DNA from: Chitinophaga filiformis
GTDB lineage: Bacteria > Bacteroidota > Bacteroidia > Chitinophagales > Chitinophagaceae
DNA length: 64,000 nucleotides
Reading direction: 5' to 3'
NCBI RefSeq assembly: GCF_023100805.1
Contig: NZ_CP095855.1
Span: 1,488,001-1,552,000, forward strand
The notes under the pieces are model-generated. The model made no database searches. It was not told where the DNA came from and worked only from the letters and a program-made list of their open reading frames with translations. A program made the position numbers and the translations under genes. Below are positions 26,456-34,472 of the stretch, piece by piece; position 1 is the first letter of the stretch, and each line of letters starts with the position of its first letter.

Positions 26456-26878
26456 TTATCCGGCGCGTAAAAGCCTTTTTTTGTCAGGTAACACCGATAG
26501 CTGCAGCCGGACGGTATCCGGTGGCAGTAGGTCATTGATGATGTCAGGCCATTCTACAAAACTGATGGCATGATCGTGATATAACGTGTCTTCAACGCCC
26601 GCTGCTATGGCTTCTTCCTCGTCCTTTAGCCGGTAGAGGTCCAGGTGGTAAATGGTGTATTCCTGACCGTTTTCCCGGAATGCATATTCATTGATGATCG
26701 AAAAAGTAGGACTTGCTGTAGCATCTTCCACACCTCTGGCGCTGCAAAGCGCTTTTATAAAGGTGGTCTTACCTGCTCCCATCGGCCCTTCCAGGGTGAA
26801 TATATGTTGCCCCTTGTAATGTTGCCAGAAGCTTTCTGCAGTTGCCGGCAGCTCTTCCTGAGAAAATGTCCATTCCAT
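26456..26878 (-). CDS. tsaE: tRNA N6-adenosine threonylcarbamoyltransferase complex ATPase TsaE
   Basis: TsaE is the ATPase that works with TsaB and TsaD in making t6A at position 37 of ANN-decoding tRNAs. The 140-residue protein has Walker A LEGPMGAGKTTFIKALC (about residues 31-47), the switch SPTFSIINEYA, HLDLYRL, and FVEWPDIINDLLPPD. Length and order of motifs are typical. It is upstream of ald on the same strand. Confidence 0.94.
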   Translation of the reverse strand: MEWTFSQEELPATAESFWQHYKGQHIFTLEGPMGAGKTTFIKALCSARGVEDATASPTFSIINEYAFRENGQEYTIYHLDLYRLKDEEEAIAAGVEDTLYHDHAISFVEWPDIINDLLPPDTVRLQLSVLPDKKRLLRAG

Positions 26879-26920
26879 GCAGTAAATTTAGCTAATTACT
26901 ATATCATTGGTTGCTACGGA

Positions 26921-27068
26921 GTTGCATTAAAAGTTGAACCTGCCGGAATGAATTGATTCTCTGTACAATAAGCAGTTATGCCGATACTCCGTTGCATTAA
27001 TATTTTATTCGCTAAAAACAGTGCTTGGTACCTTTGTGTAAGGTATTATGATATTAATTTTATTCGCT
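26921..27068 (+). repeat. Two pairs of direct repeats between tsaE and copA
   Basis: GTTGCATTAA occurs at 26921-26930 and again at 26991-27000, exactly 70 bp apart. TTTTATTCGCT occurs at 27003-27013 and at 27058-27068, 55 bp apart; both copies of the second repeat are preceded by AT-rich ATTAAT tracts. The second pair brackets the copA -7 element, so these could be regulator binding sites for the copper pump. No known copper-regulator operator is recognised. Confidence 0.5.
27029..27036 (+). promoter_or_regulatory. copA promoter, -7 element
   Basis: TACCTTTG matches TAnnTTTG, 37 nt before the copA ATG. No -33 element at normal spacing, which is common where an activator is needed. Confidence 0.5.
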
Positions 27069-27073
27069 GAATC

Positions 27074-29179
27074 ATGGAAACGATCAGTTGTAAAGTAAGA
27101 GGTATGCATTGCACCAATTGCGCGCAATCGGTGTCAAAATACCTTGAAAATAAAGGGATGCAGGACGTGAACGTGAGCTTTGCCACAGAAGAGTTGAGCT
27201 TTACCCTGCCCGCAGGGATCACCTCTGCCAATGATGTGCTGAATGGCATAAACCAGATGGGCTACCAGATTATATTGCCGAACCAACCTCAGCCCGGGAA
27301 TTTATTCCTCAATACCCTGACCTTTAAATTCTTCTTCTGCGCTGTTTTTACTGCTCCCTTACTGCTGCATATGTGGGTAAACTGGGCCTGGCTCCACGAT
27401 ACCTATGTACAGTTAGCCCTGGCTACTCCGGTATACCTGATGGGTATGTGGCATTTCGGTCGCAGCGCCTGGCGGTCGCTGGTGAACAGGCTGGCCAATA
27501 TGGACGTACTGATCACACTGGGCGCCACAGCTGCTTACGGGTACAGCCTCACAGGCACCCTGCTGCAACTGGGCAGCGATTATATGTTCTACGAAACGGC
27601 AGCAGCCATCATTACCCTGGTATTCCTGGGCAACCTGCTGGAAGAACGTTCCGTAAAGCAAACCACCACCGCCATTGCCGACCTGGCAAGGATGCAGGTG
27701 ACCACCGCAAGACGGATCGAGGAGCATGGCGATCATGAACATATTCATGTGGTAGACAACCAGACCCTTAAACCGGGAGATAAGGTACTCGTAAATACCG
27801 GCGACAAGATCCCGATGGATGGTACTATCTATTGGGGCAGCGGTCATATCAATGAATCGATGATAACCGGTGAAAGTGCTCCCGTAGCCAAAAGCGAAAA
27901 GCATAAGGTTATCGGCGGTACCATACTGGAAGATGGCAGTATCAAGATGTTCGTTACGGCCACCGGGAAGGACACAGTATTGTCTTATATCATAGAACTG
28001 GTAAAACAGGCGCAGAGTGCCAAGCCCAATATGCAAAAGCTGGCCGACAGGATCAGCGGCATTTTCGTGCCCCTGGTGCTGGGCATTGCTATTGCTACCT
28101 TCCTCGGTTGGGCCATTTTCGGGAATGTGAGCACCGGCGAAGCTATTATGAAAAGCATTGCAGTGCTGGTTATTGCATGCCCCTGTGCCATGGGATTGGC
28201 TACACCTGCCGCTGTAATGGTAGGGCTGGGGCGCGCTGCCAATAACGGGATACTCATCAAAGGAGCTAATACGCTGGAGGCATTCAAGGATATCAGGTAT
28301 GTGGTGCTGGATAAAACCGGTACACTTACCACGGGTAAATTGCAGGTAGGGAACTATCACTTTGAAGGAATGACAGAACAGGAATTCAAAAAGATGGTCT
28401 ATAGCCTGGAAAAATATTCTTCTCATCCCATTGCCCGCTCCCTTTCCGGTTTGTGGAAAGGGGAGGGCGAGACACCCTTACAACAGGTGAGGGAAATAAA
28501 AGGCCGGGGCATGCAGGCGAAAGACGTTGCAGGCAATGAGTGGCAGCTCGGCTCTTTTATGATGGCGGAAAAGGTTACCTCAGATGACAGTCATAACATC
28601 TATCTTCTGAAGAACGGGCAACTGGCAGGCTGGATCGATCTTACTGATGAGATCAGGCCCGATGCAGCGCTGATGGTGAAGCAACTGCAGCAAAGGGGCA
28701 TTAAGCCTGTATTGCTGAGTGGAGACACTGAGCGTAAATGCCGGGAACTGGCCAACCAGACAGGTATAACGGAAGTGTTCGCGGGACAGACACCTGAACA
28801 GAAACTACAGAAAATAGACGCGCTCATGAAAGAGGCTGCAGTAGCGATGGTGGGAGATGGCATTAACGATGCGCCGGCCCTGGCCAGGGCCAGCATTGGC
28901 ATCTCACTGAGTGATGCTACGCATGTGGCCATGCAAAGCGCCAATGTTATACTGCTGAACAACCGTCTTTCCTCACTGCCACTGGCACTCGGGCTGGGGC
29001 GTCATACCTATCTTACCATCAAACAGAATCTTTTCTGGGCCTTCATTTATAATATCATTGCTATTCCTTTTGCGGCTTTCGGCGTTTTAAGCCCGATATC
29101 CGGAGCTGGTGTGATGGCGCTTTCAGATATTGTACTGGCAGTGAATTCTGTAAGACTGCGCTATAAGAAGGTGATCTGA
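27074..29179 (+). CDS. copA: Copper-exporting P1B-type ATPase
   Basis: The 701-residue pump exports Cu(I) across the inner membrane. It has one N-terminal heavy-metal domain (GMHCTNCA, Cys13 and Cys16), membrane helices, the actuator motif TGES (about 265-268), the transport-site motif Cys369-Pro-Cys371, the phosphorylated Asp413 in DKTGTLTTGK, the SSHPIARSL HP motif and the hinge MVGDGINDAPAL. A His-rich stretch EEHGDHEHIHV (about 216-226) sits between the second helix pair and the actuator domain and is unusual. No chaperone or copper regulator is adjacent. Confidence 0.95.
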   Translation: METISCKVRGMHCTNCAQSVSKYLENKGMQDVNVSFATEELSFTLPAGITSANDVLNGINQMGYQIILPNQPQPGNLFLNTLTFKFFFCAVFTAPLLLHMWVNWAWLHDTYVQLALATPVYLMGMWHFGRSAWRSLVNRLANMDVLITLGATAAYGYSLTGTLLQLGSDYMFYETAAAIITLVFLGNLLEERSVKQTTTAIADLARMQVTTARRIEEHGDHEHIHVVDNQTLKPGDKVLVNTGDKIPMDGTIYWGSGHINESMITGESAPVAKSEKHKVIGGTILEDGSIKMFVTATGKDTVLSYIIELVKQAQSAKPNMQKLADRISGIFVPLVLGIAIATFLGWAIFGNVSTGEAIMKSIAVLVIACPCAMGLATPAAVMVGLGRAANNGILIKGANTLEAFKDIRYVVLDKTGTLTTGKLQVGNYHFEGMTEQEFKKMVYSLEKYSSHPIARSLSGLWKGEGETPLQQVREIKGRGMQAKDVAGNEWQLGSFMMAEKVTSDDSHNIYLLKNGQLAGWIDLTDEIRPDAALMVKQLQQRGIKPVLLSGDTERKCRELANQTGITEVFAGQTPEQKLQKIDALMKEAAVAMVGDGINDAPALARASIGISLSDATHVAMQSANVILLNNRLSSLPLALGLGRHTYLTIKQNLFWAFIYNIIAIPFAAFGVLSPISGAGVMALSDIVLAVNSVRLRYKKVI

Positions 29180-29231
29180 GCATCGGCATGTGCAGATGTG
29201 AGCAATTCTTTATTTTTACAGCTGCACTGAT

Positions 29232-31136
29232 ATGGCCAATCCATCCGACATACTCAAAAAATACTGGGGATACACGCAATTCCGTCCTTTACAGGAAGAG
29301 ATCATCCAATCTGTCAGCAAGGGTACAGACACACTGGCCCTGCTACCAACAGGCGGCGGAAAATCCATCTGTTTCCAGGTGCCGGCTATGCTCAGCGAAG
29401 GCCTGTGTATAGTGGTCACACCGCTTATTGCCCTGATGAAAGACCAGGTGGCTAACCTGCAAAAGCGGAATATACCCGCAGTAGCTATCTATGCAGGTAT
29501 GTATTACCAGGATGTGGAAAGACTGCTGGAGGAAGCCCGCAGGGGAAAGTACAAATTCCTCTATCTCTCTCCCGAACGCCTGCAAAGCAAGCGTTTCCTG
29601 GAATATTGTGATGGTATGCCCGTGAACCTGCTGGCCATTGATGAAGCACACTGTATCTCTCAGTGGGGATATGATTTCAGGCCGGCCTACCTTGAAATTG
29701 CTACTATCCGGACTTATTTTCCCGGGGTGCCGCTACTGGCGCTGACGGCATCGGCTACTCCCCGAGTACAGCAAGACATCTGTGAGAAGCTGTTAATGAA
29801 ACAGCCGGCTATATTCACAAAAAGCTTTGCCCGTCATAATCTTTCCTATAGCGTTATTGAAGAAGACAATAAACCGGAGAAATTAAAGCACATCCTGCAG
29901 CGGGTGCAGGGCAGCGCTATTGTATACTGCCGAAACAGGAAGCGTACGCGGGAAGTGGCTGAGATGCTGGAACAAAGTGGTATTGCTGCCACCTATTACC
30001 ACGCAGGCCTGACCGGCGAGGAACGTGCGGTGCGACAGGAGCTATGGCTGAATAACCGTATCAGGGTAATGGCTTGTACCAACGCATTTGGTATGGGCAT
30101 AGATAAGCCCGATGTGCGCGTGGTGATCCACTACGATGCTACGGATGGACTTGAATCATATTACCAGGAAGCGGGTCGTGCAGGAAGGGATGAAAAGAAG
30201 TCTTATGCCGTCTTGATGTATCAACAACAGGAACTGACGGAAATGGTCAGGATGATGGCGCTGCAGTTCCCCGAAGCAGAGGAGATCCGCGAGGTGTACC
30301 AATGCCTGGTCAATTACCTGCAGGTGGCCGTAGGAAGCGCAGAAGGCGTTTATTATGATTTCGACATCAATGACTTTGTCCGGAAATTCGAACTGAATAT
30401 TACCACTGCATATAGCGCGTTGAAGATACTGGAGCAGGAAGGTATCCTGCAGCTGAGCGAAAGTGTGTTTATGCCTTCCCGTGTAGAGTTCATCATCAGC
30501 AAACAAACGCTGTATGACTTTACAGATATGCAGCCGGCATACGACCCCCTGTTGCAGACATTGCTGCGTACCTACGAAGGCATCTTCGATACGCCTGTAC
30601 CGGTGTATGAAAAGCAGGTGGCAAGACTTATGAGAAAACCGGAATCGCAGGTCATAGAATGGTTGCAGCAATTGCATCAGCGCCGGATCCTGAAGTATAA
30701 CCAGCGCAAGGAAGAACCTCAGCTATGCTTCACACAGGAGCGTGTTTCCGCACAACACCTGCGTATCGATACCAACAGGATAAAAGAGCGTATGAAAGTG
30801 TACAAAGAGCGCCTGGATGCCATGATCGACTATATCCGGAACAGGGAAGTGTGTCGTACACAGATGCTGGTACGGTATTTTGGCGAGAAGAGCACAGCTG
30901 ACTGCGGTGTCTGTGACGTGTGTATAGAGAAAAAGAAAAAGCCGCTGGAGGGAAAGGAAGCCGAAGCAATAGCTGTCCAACTATTGGCGCAGCTACAGGC
31001 CGTGCCAATGGAGTGGGCGGATGTACGTAACAGGTTATTGACGATAAAGGAAGACGCTTTACTGGAAGTGATGCAATTCCTGATAGCAGAGGGAAGAGCG
31101 GGCAGGGACGCACTCGGGAGAGTACATTTGTTGTAG
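29232..31136 (+). CDS. recQ: ATP-dependent DNA helicase RecQ-like
   Basis: This 634-residue helicase has motif 0 YTQFRPLQEEII, Walker A PTGGGKSICFQ (about residues 40-50), DEAH in LAIDEAHCISQWGYDFRP, the helicase C-terminal domain ending QEAGRAGRD, and the RecQ zinc site (CRTQMLVRYFG then CGVCDVC, about 542-563). No HRDC domain follows: the region after the zinc site is only about 70 residues. It is one of the short RecQ proteins common in Bacteroidota. It acts in recombination and fork repair. Confidence 0.93.
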   Translation: MANPSDILKKYWGYTQFRPLQEEIIQSVSKGTDTLALLPTGGGKSICFQVPAMLSEGLCIVVTPLIALMKDQVANLQKRNIPAVAIYAGMYYQDVERLLEEARRGKYKFLYLSPERLQSKRFLEYCDGMPVNLLAIDEAHCISQWGYDFRPAYLEIATIRTYFPGVPLLALTASATPRVQQDICEKLLMKQPAIFTKSFARHNLSYSVIEEDNKPEKLKHILQRVQGSAIVYCRNRKRTREVAEMLEQSGIAATYYHAGLTGEERAVRQELWLNNRIRVMACTNAFGMGIDKPDVRVVIHYDATDGLESYYQEAGRAGRDEKKSYAVLMYQQQELTEMVRMMALQFPEAEEIREVYQCLVNYLQVAVGSAEGVYYDFDINDFVRKFELNITTAYSALKILEQEGILQLSESVFMPSRVEFIISKQTLYDFTDMQPAYDPLLQTLLRTYEGIFDTPVPVYEKQVARLMRKPESQVIEWLQQLHQRRILKYNQRKEEPQLCFTQERVSAQHLRIDTNRIKERMKVYKERLDAMIDYIRNREVCRTQMLVRYFGEKSTADCGVCDVCIEKKKKPLEGKEAEAIAVQLLAQLQAVPMEWADVRNRLLTIKEDALLEVMQFLIAEGRAGRDALGRVHLL

Positions 31137-31438
31137 GCAGGATGTTTTTATTATCCCTCTTGTCGCTCTGCCTGTACAATTTTCGAACTTGTTTCCCCAT
31201 GATTTAAGGCATTTGGCAAATATCGCGGTTTGAAAACAAAGGTTCAGCCGCTTTTCTATTTCTATCATAACCACTACCCGATTCCCTCCGGTCATTTCAG
31301 ACAGATAACCTATTACTATTCTAATATCATCTATTAATAGAGTGATTTCCCAATGATCGTGGAGCATTCTAATTTTAGGTTAAGTCAGTACTGCTACCCA
31401 TATATCGCTTAATCCATCACTAATCAATTTTTCAAATT
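31137..31438. other. Intergenic region between recQ and the DJ-1 cassette
   Basis: About 300 bp without a credible gene. I see no clean terminator after recQ and no perfect TAnnTTTG element before the DJ-1 gene; the short minus-strand frames here lack any protein-like features. Confidence 0.5.
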
Positions 31439-32107
31439 ATGAAAAAGAAGATCTTGTTCGTTGTCTCCAGCACCCATGTAATTGGGCCTAACCAGCGTCG
31501 TACAGGCAATTTGCTGCCTGAGGTAGCCCACCCCTACGAAGTTTTTAAAAAAGAGGGATATGAGATCGACGTCTATAGCGTCAAAGGCGGCGAGGCCCCT
31601 ATAGAAATGGTTGAGCCGGAAGATCCGGTCAATCAGGCTTTTCTAAAAGGTGATGGGCCGGAGAAATTTAAGAATAGCGGCAGCATTGAAGAGGTGAGCA
31701 CAGATAAATACGATGCTGTCTTTGTACCCGGTGGTCTTGCGCCTGTGGCCGACCTGCCGGATAATCCGACGGTTCAGAAAATATTGTCCACCATGTATGA
31801 GAATGGCAAAGTAGTGAGCGCCGTTTGTCATGGGCCGGTGTGCCTGATCAACGTCAGATTGAACGACGGCTCTTATCTGATCAAAGGAAAAAAGGTAACC
31901 GGCTTCAGTATTACAGAGGAATTCGACTATGCAAGAGGAGACGTTCCATTCGAGCTGGAAGACGCTTTGAAGGAGCGTGGCGCCGACTATAGCTGTATCA
32001 CTCCCTGGAAGGCGTACAGCATTACCGACGGGAGGCTGGTGACCGGCCAGAACCCGGCTTCCGCACAGGGGGTGGCCCAAAGGGTCGTTACTATTTTAGA
32101 ATCCTGA
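31439..32107 (+). CDS. DJ-1/PfpI family protein (type 1 glutamine amidotransferase-like)
   Basis: The 222-residue protein has the Hsp31/PfpI fold: an N-terminal strand KILFVVSSTHV, VFVPGGLAPVADL, and the nucleophile elbow SAVCHGPVCL with Cys130 next to His131. Family members act as glyoxalase III, chaperones or deglycases in aldehyde and oxidative stress. The Hsp31-like insert EVSTDKYDAVFVPGG is present. It opens a three-gene cassette with gaps of 27 and 5 bp, pointing to a joint stress or detoxification role. Confidence 0.88.
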   Translation: MKKKILFVVSSTHVIGPNQRRTGNLLPEVAHPYEVFKKEGYEIDVYSVKGGEAPIEMVEPEDPVNQAFLKGDGPEKFKNSGSIEEVSTDKYDAVFVPGGLAPVADLPDNPTVQKILSTMYENGKVVSAVCHGPVCLINVRLNDGSYLIKGKKVTGFSITEEFDYARGDVPFELEDALKERGADYSCITPWKAYSITDGRLVTGQNPASAQGVAQRVVTILES

Positions 32108-32134
32108 GCCCTTCCGGCATAAAAACGAATAATT

Positions 32135-32437
32135 ATGGCAACGTCACCTGTTTACGTATTTGCGCGTTGGAAAGTCAAAGAAGGCAAAATGCAGGAGCTG
32201 CTACAGCTGCTGACATCGCTCCGGATGCAAACACAGGCTGAAGAAGGCAACCTCTTTTACACCGTGTGTCAGGACAATTCTGATGCCAACACATTGCTGC
32301 TGTCTGAAGGTTACACAAGTGCCACAGCGCAGCAGGCGCATGTAAGTTCGGATCGTTATAAAAAATTAGCAGCCGGCGGGATCATTCCCCTGCTCAATGA
32401 ACGCGAAGTGTTTTTAACAACTCCAATTATAAAATAA
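32135..32437 (+). CDS. ABM domain protein, putative quinol monooxygenase
   Basis: The 100-residue protein has the ferredoxin-like ABM fold: YVFARWKVKEGKMQELLQLL, EGNLFYTVCQDN, and the closing LLLSEGYTSATAQQAHVSSDRYK with a conserved His. Relatives include YgiN quinol monooxygenase and enzymes that oxidise aromatic polyketides. It lies between the DJ-1 gene and the hydrolase with no room for separate promoters. Confidence 0.85.
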   Translation: MATSPVYVFARWKVKEGKMQELLQLLTSLRMQTQAEEGNLFYTVCQDNSDANTLLLSEGYTSATAQQAHVSSDRYKKLAAGGIIPLLNEREVFLTTPIIK

Positions 32438-32442
32438 AAGTC

Positions 32443-33198
32443 ATGAAAACAGTACATACGCTCTTGCTTTTAAGTTCTATGTTCGCTACGGAAGTTTCAG
32501 GACAATCGGGCGATGGTGAAAAGCCAACGATCATTTTTGTACATGGCATATGGGCCGACGGCTCTTGCTTTACCCAGCAGATAGAACAACTGCAGGCAAA
32601 AAACTATCATGTAATGTCTATTCAAAATGGGGTAACCAGTCTGGCGGATGATGTGGCCGAAACGCAAAAGGCCATCGACATGGTCAAAGGTAAGGTAATA
32701 CTTGTCGGTCATTCCTGGGGAGGCATGGTGATTAGCCAGGCGGGCAACGATCCGAAAGTGGTCGGCCTGGTCTACCTGGCCGCCTATGGTCCTGAGAAGG
32801 GAGAGTCAGTGTTGTCCGTATCGGCCAACGCGCCCCAGACCGAACTGACCAAGTACCTCGTAACATCGGGCGGAACCGTTTTCATTACAGAAGAAGGGGT
32901 AAAGAAGGTGTTTGCGGACGACCAGAGCGCCCAAAAGCAGGCACTGTTATATGCAACACAGACACCGGCGGTACACACCGTGTTTGACGATAAAGGTGGA
33001 GAGCCTGCATGGAAGACCAAGCCTAGCTGGTACATAGTAGCGAAGAACGATAAGACGATCCATCCGGACCTGGAGCGTTTTATGGCCAAAAGGATGAATG
33101 CAAGGACCCTCGAGATCCCTTCCGCTCATGTCATGATGCTGTCGCATCCCATGGAAGTGCTTAAAGTCATCGAAGAAGCCGCTAACTACAAGCACTGA
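32443..33198 (+). CDS. Alpha/beta hydrolase, probably exported
   Basis: The 251-residue protein has an N-terminal signal-like segment (MKTVHTLLLLSSMFATEVSG), then the oxyanion region FVHGIWADGSCF, the nucleophile elbow GHSWGG with Ser91, an acidic residue in KNDKTIHP and the catalytic His in SAHVMMLSHP. The pattern fits the plant-esterase-like or pyrethroid-hydrolase-like group acting on small esters. It starts 5 bp after the ABM gene. The export signal separates it in space from its two cytoplasmic neighbours. Confidence 0.87.
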   Translation: MKTVHTLLLLSSMFATEVSGQSGDGEKPTIIFVHGIWADGSCFTQQIEQLQAKNYHVMSIQNGVTSLADDVAETQKAIDMVKGKVILVGHSWGGMVISQAGNDPKVVGLVYLAAYGPEKGESVLSVSANAPQTELTKYLVTSGGTVFITEEGVKKVFADDQSAQKQALLYATQTPAVHTVFDDKGGEPAWKTKPSWYIVAKNDKTIHPDLERFMAKRMNARTLEIPSAHVMMLSHPMEVLKVIEEAANYKH

Positions 33199-33266
33199 TG
33201 CTGTCAGTTCATGGGAATGCCGGCCCCCAGGCCCTTTGAAATCTCATTCAATTGATGATTGGAACA

Positions 33267-33344
33267 GGTGAAATTTCACCCTTAAGGTGGTGCCCGATCT
33301 GCTTCCGGTGCGGCAAATTACTCACCGGAAGCAGATCTGAGGGC
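33267..33344. repeat. Palindrome and long hairpin between convergent genes
   Basis: A perfect 14-bp palindrome GGTGAAATTTCACC (33267-33280) is followed by perfect 15-bp arms GATCTGCTTCCGGTG (33296-33310) and CACCGGAAGCAGATC (33323-33337). Neither has a T-run on either strand. They probably mark the end of both convergent transcripts, but are not standard intrinsic terminators. Confidence 0.6.
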
Positions 33345-33370
33345 TATATCCAATACTACAAGTATTGCTG

Positions 33371-34417
33371 TTACAACTTGATGATCTTACCTTCTTTACT
33401 GCTCTGGAAAGCGGCCTCGATCACCCGGATCACATTTACGGCATCTGCCGGTTCTACAGGCACAGGGGCTCCCTGCGTGAGCGCCTTGTGCATGCCATCA
33501 AAATATTCCAGGTAGTCGCCTTTGGGAGAAGGCAGGTACTTCCTGATCACCTCACCGTCTTTCTCAGTATGCAGCAGGCCCCATTCATGGATGCCTTCCA
33601 CGCCCCATCCCGGAGCGCCTGGCATCAGGCCCTGTTGCAGCATGGTTTCCTGTGTATCGGCTTTCGTTTTAATGAAAGAACCTTTACGGCCATGAAACTG
33701 ATAGGAGGGGATAGGCTCCCTGGTGATATAACTGCATTTCAGGCGTACACGTAATTTATCATAGAAGAATACCAGCTCGAAATAGTCATCCACAATAGAT
33801 TCCGGGCGGATGATGCGGATATCTGCCCAGATGGCATCCGGTAAGCCGAATAGCTGAAGTGCCTGGTCCACCAGGTGTGAGCCCAGGTCGTACAGCCCTC
33901 CGGTGCCTGGTAAGGCAGCTTCTTTGTGTTTCTTATAACTTAATTCCTCACGGTAACGGTCGTAGTGGATCTCTGCCTCCAGGATCTCTCCCAGGTCGCC
34001 GCTGGCAATTACCTGTCGAACGATCTTGAAGTCACTATCAAAGCGGCGGTTGTGATATACACTCAGCAAGAGGCCCTTGCTTTTGGCGAGTGCTGTTAGT
34101 TCCTGTCCTTCTGCGGAGTTGACGGTGAAAGGCTTTTCAACGATCACATGTTTACCGGCATTCAATGCCGCTTTCGTATATTCATAGTGGGTATAATTGG
34201 GCGTATTGACAACGATCAGTTCCAGGGACTCGTCCTGGAGCATCTCTTCCACACTTTTGTAAACTTTCACGTCCGGATACCTTTCCTGTGCCATGTGTTT
34301 GCTTCTTTCCACCACAGCCGTGAATGCAAACCCCGGATGTACATGTATAAAGGGAGCGTGAAAAATATGGCCTGACATGCCATATGCACATATACCGGTC
34401 TTGATAATTCTTTCCAT
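33371..34417 (-). CDS. Gfo/Idh/MocA family oxidoreductase
   Basis: The 348-residue protein has an N-terminal Rossmann domain (TGICAYGMSGHIFHAPFI, about residues 6-23), the conserved EKPF motif in GKHVIVEKPFTVNSAEG, and the GGLYDLGSHLVDQAL motif of the C-terminal domain. Such enzymes oxidise or reduce sugar-like substrates with NAD(P). It resembles the YdgJ/YvaA-type members; substrate unknown. It is a single gene between the HerA-like gene and a convergent cassette. Confidence 0.9.
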   Translation of the reverse strand: MERIIKTGICAYGMSGHIFHAPFIHVHPGFAFTAVVERSKHMAQERYPDVKVYKSVEEMLQDESLELIVVNTPNYTHYEYTKAALNAGKHVIVEKPFTVNSAEGQELTALAKSKGLLLSVYHNRRFDSDFKIVRQVIASGDLGEILEAEIHYDRYREELSYKKHKEAALPGTGGLYDLGSHLVDQALQLFGLPDAIWADIRIIRPESIVDDYFELVFFYDKLRVRLKCSYITREPIPSYQFHGRKGSFIKTKADTQETMLQQGLMPGAPGWGVEGIHEWGLLHTEKDGEVIRKYLPSPKGDYLEYFDGMHKALTQGAPVPVEPADAVNVIRVIEAAFQSSKEGKIIKL

Positions 34418-34472
34418 GAAAATCCTGGTTTTGTTCAGTTAGGGCAATAAGATAGTGAATATTCGGTATTTC

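Noticed and set aside
27413-28426. Minus-strand open frame of 337 codons inside copA
   Set aside because: It is antisense to the actuator and phosphorylation domains of the copper pump.
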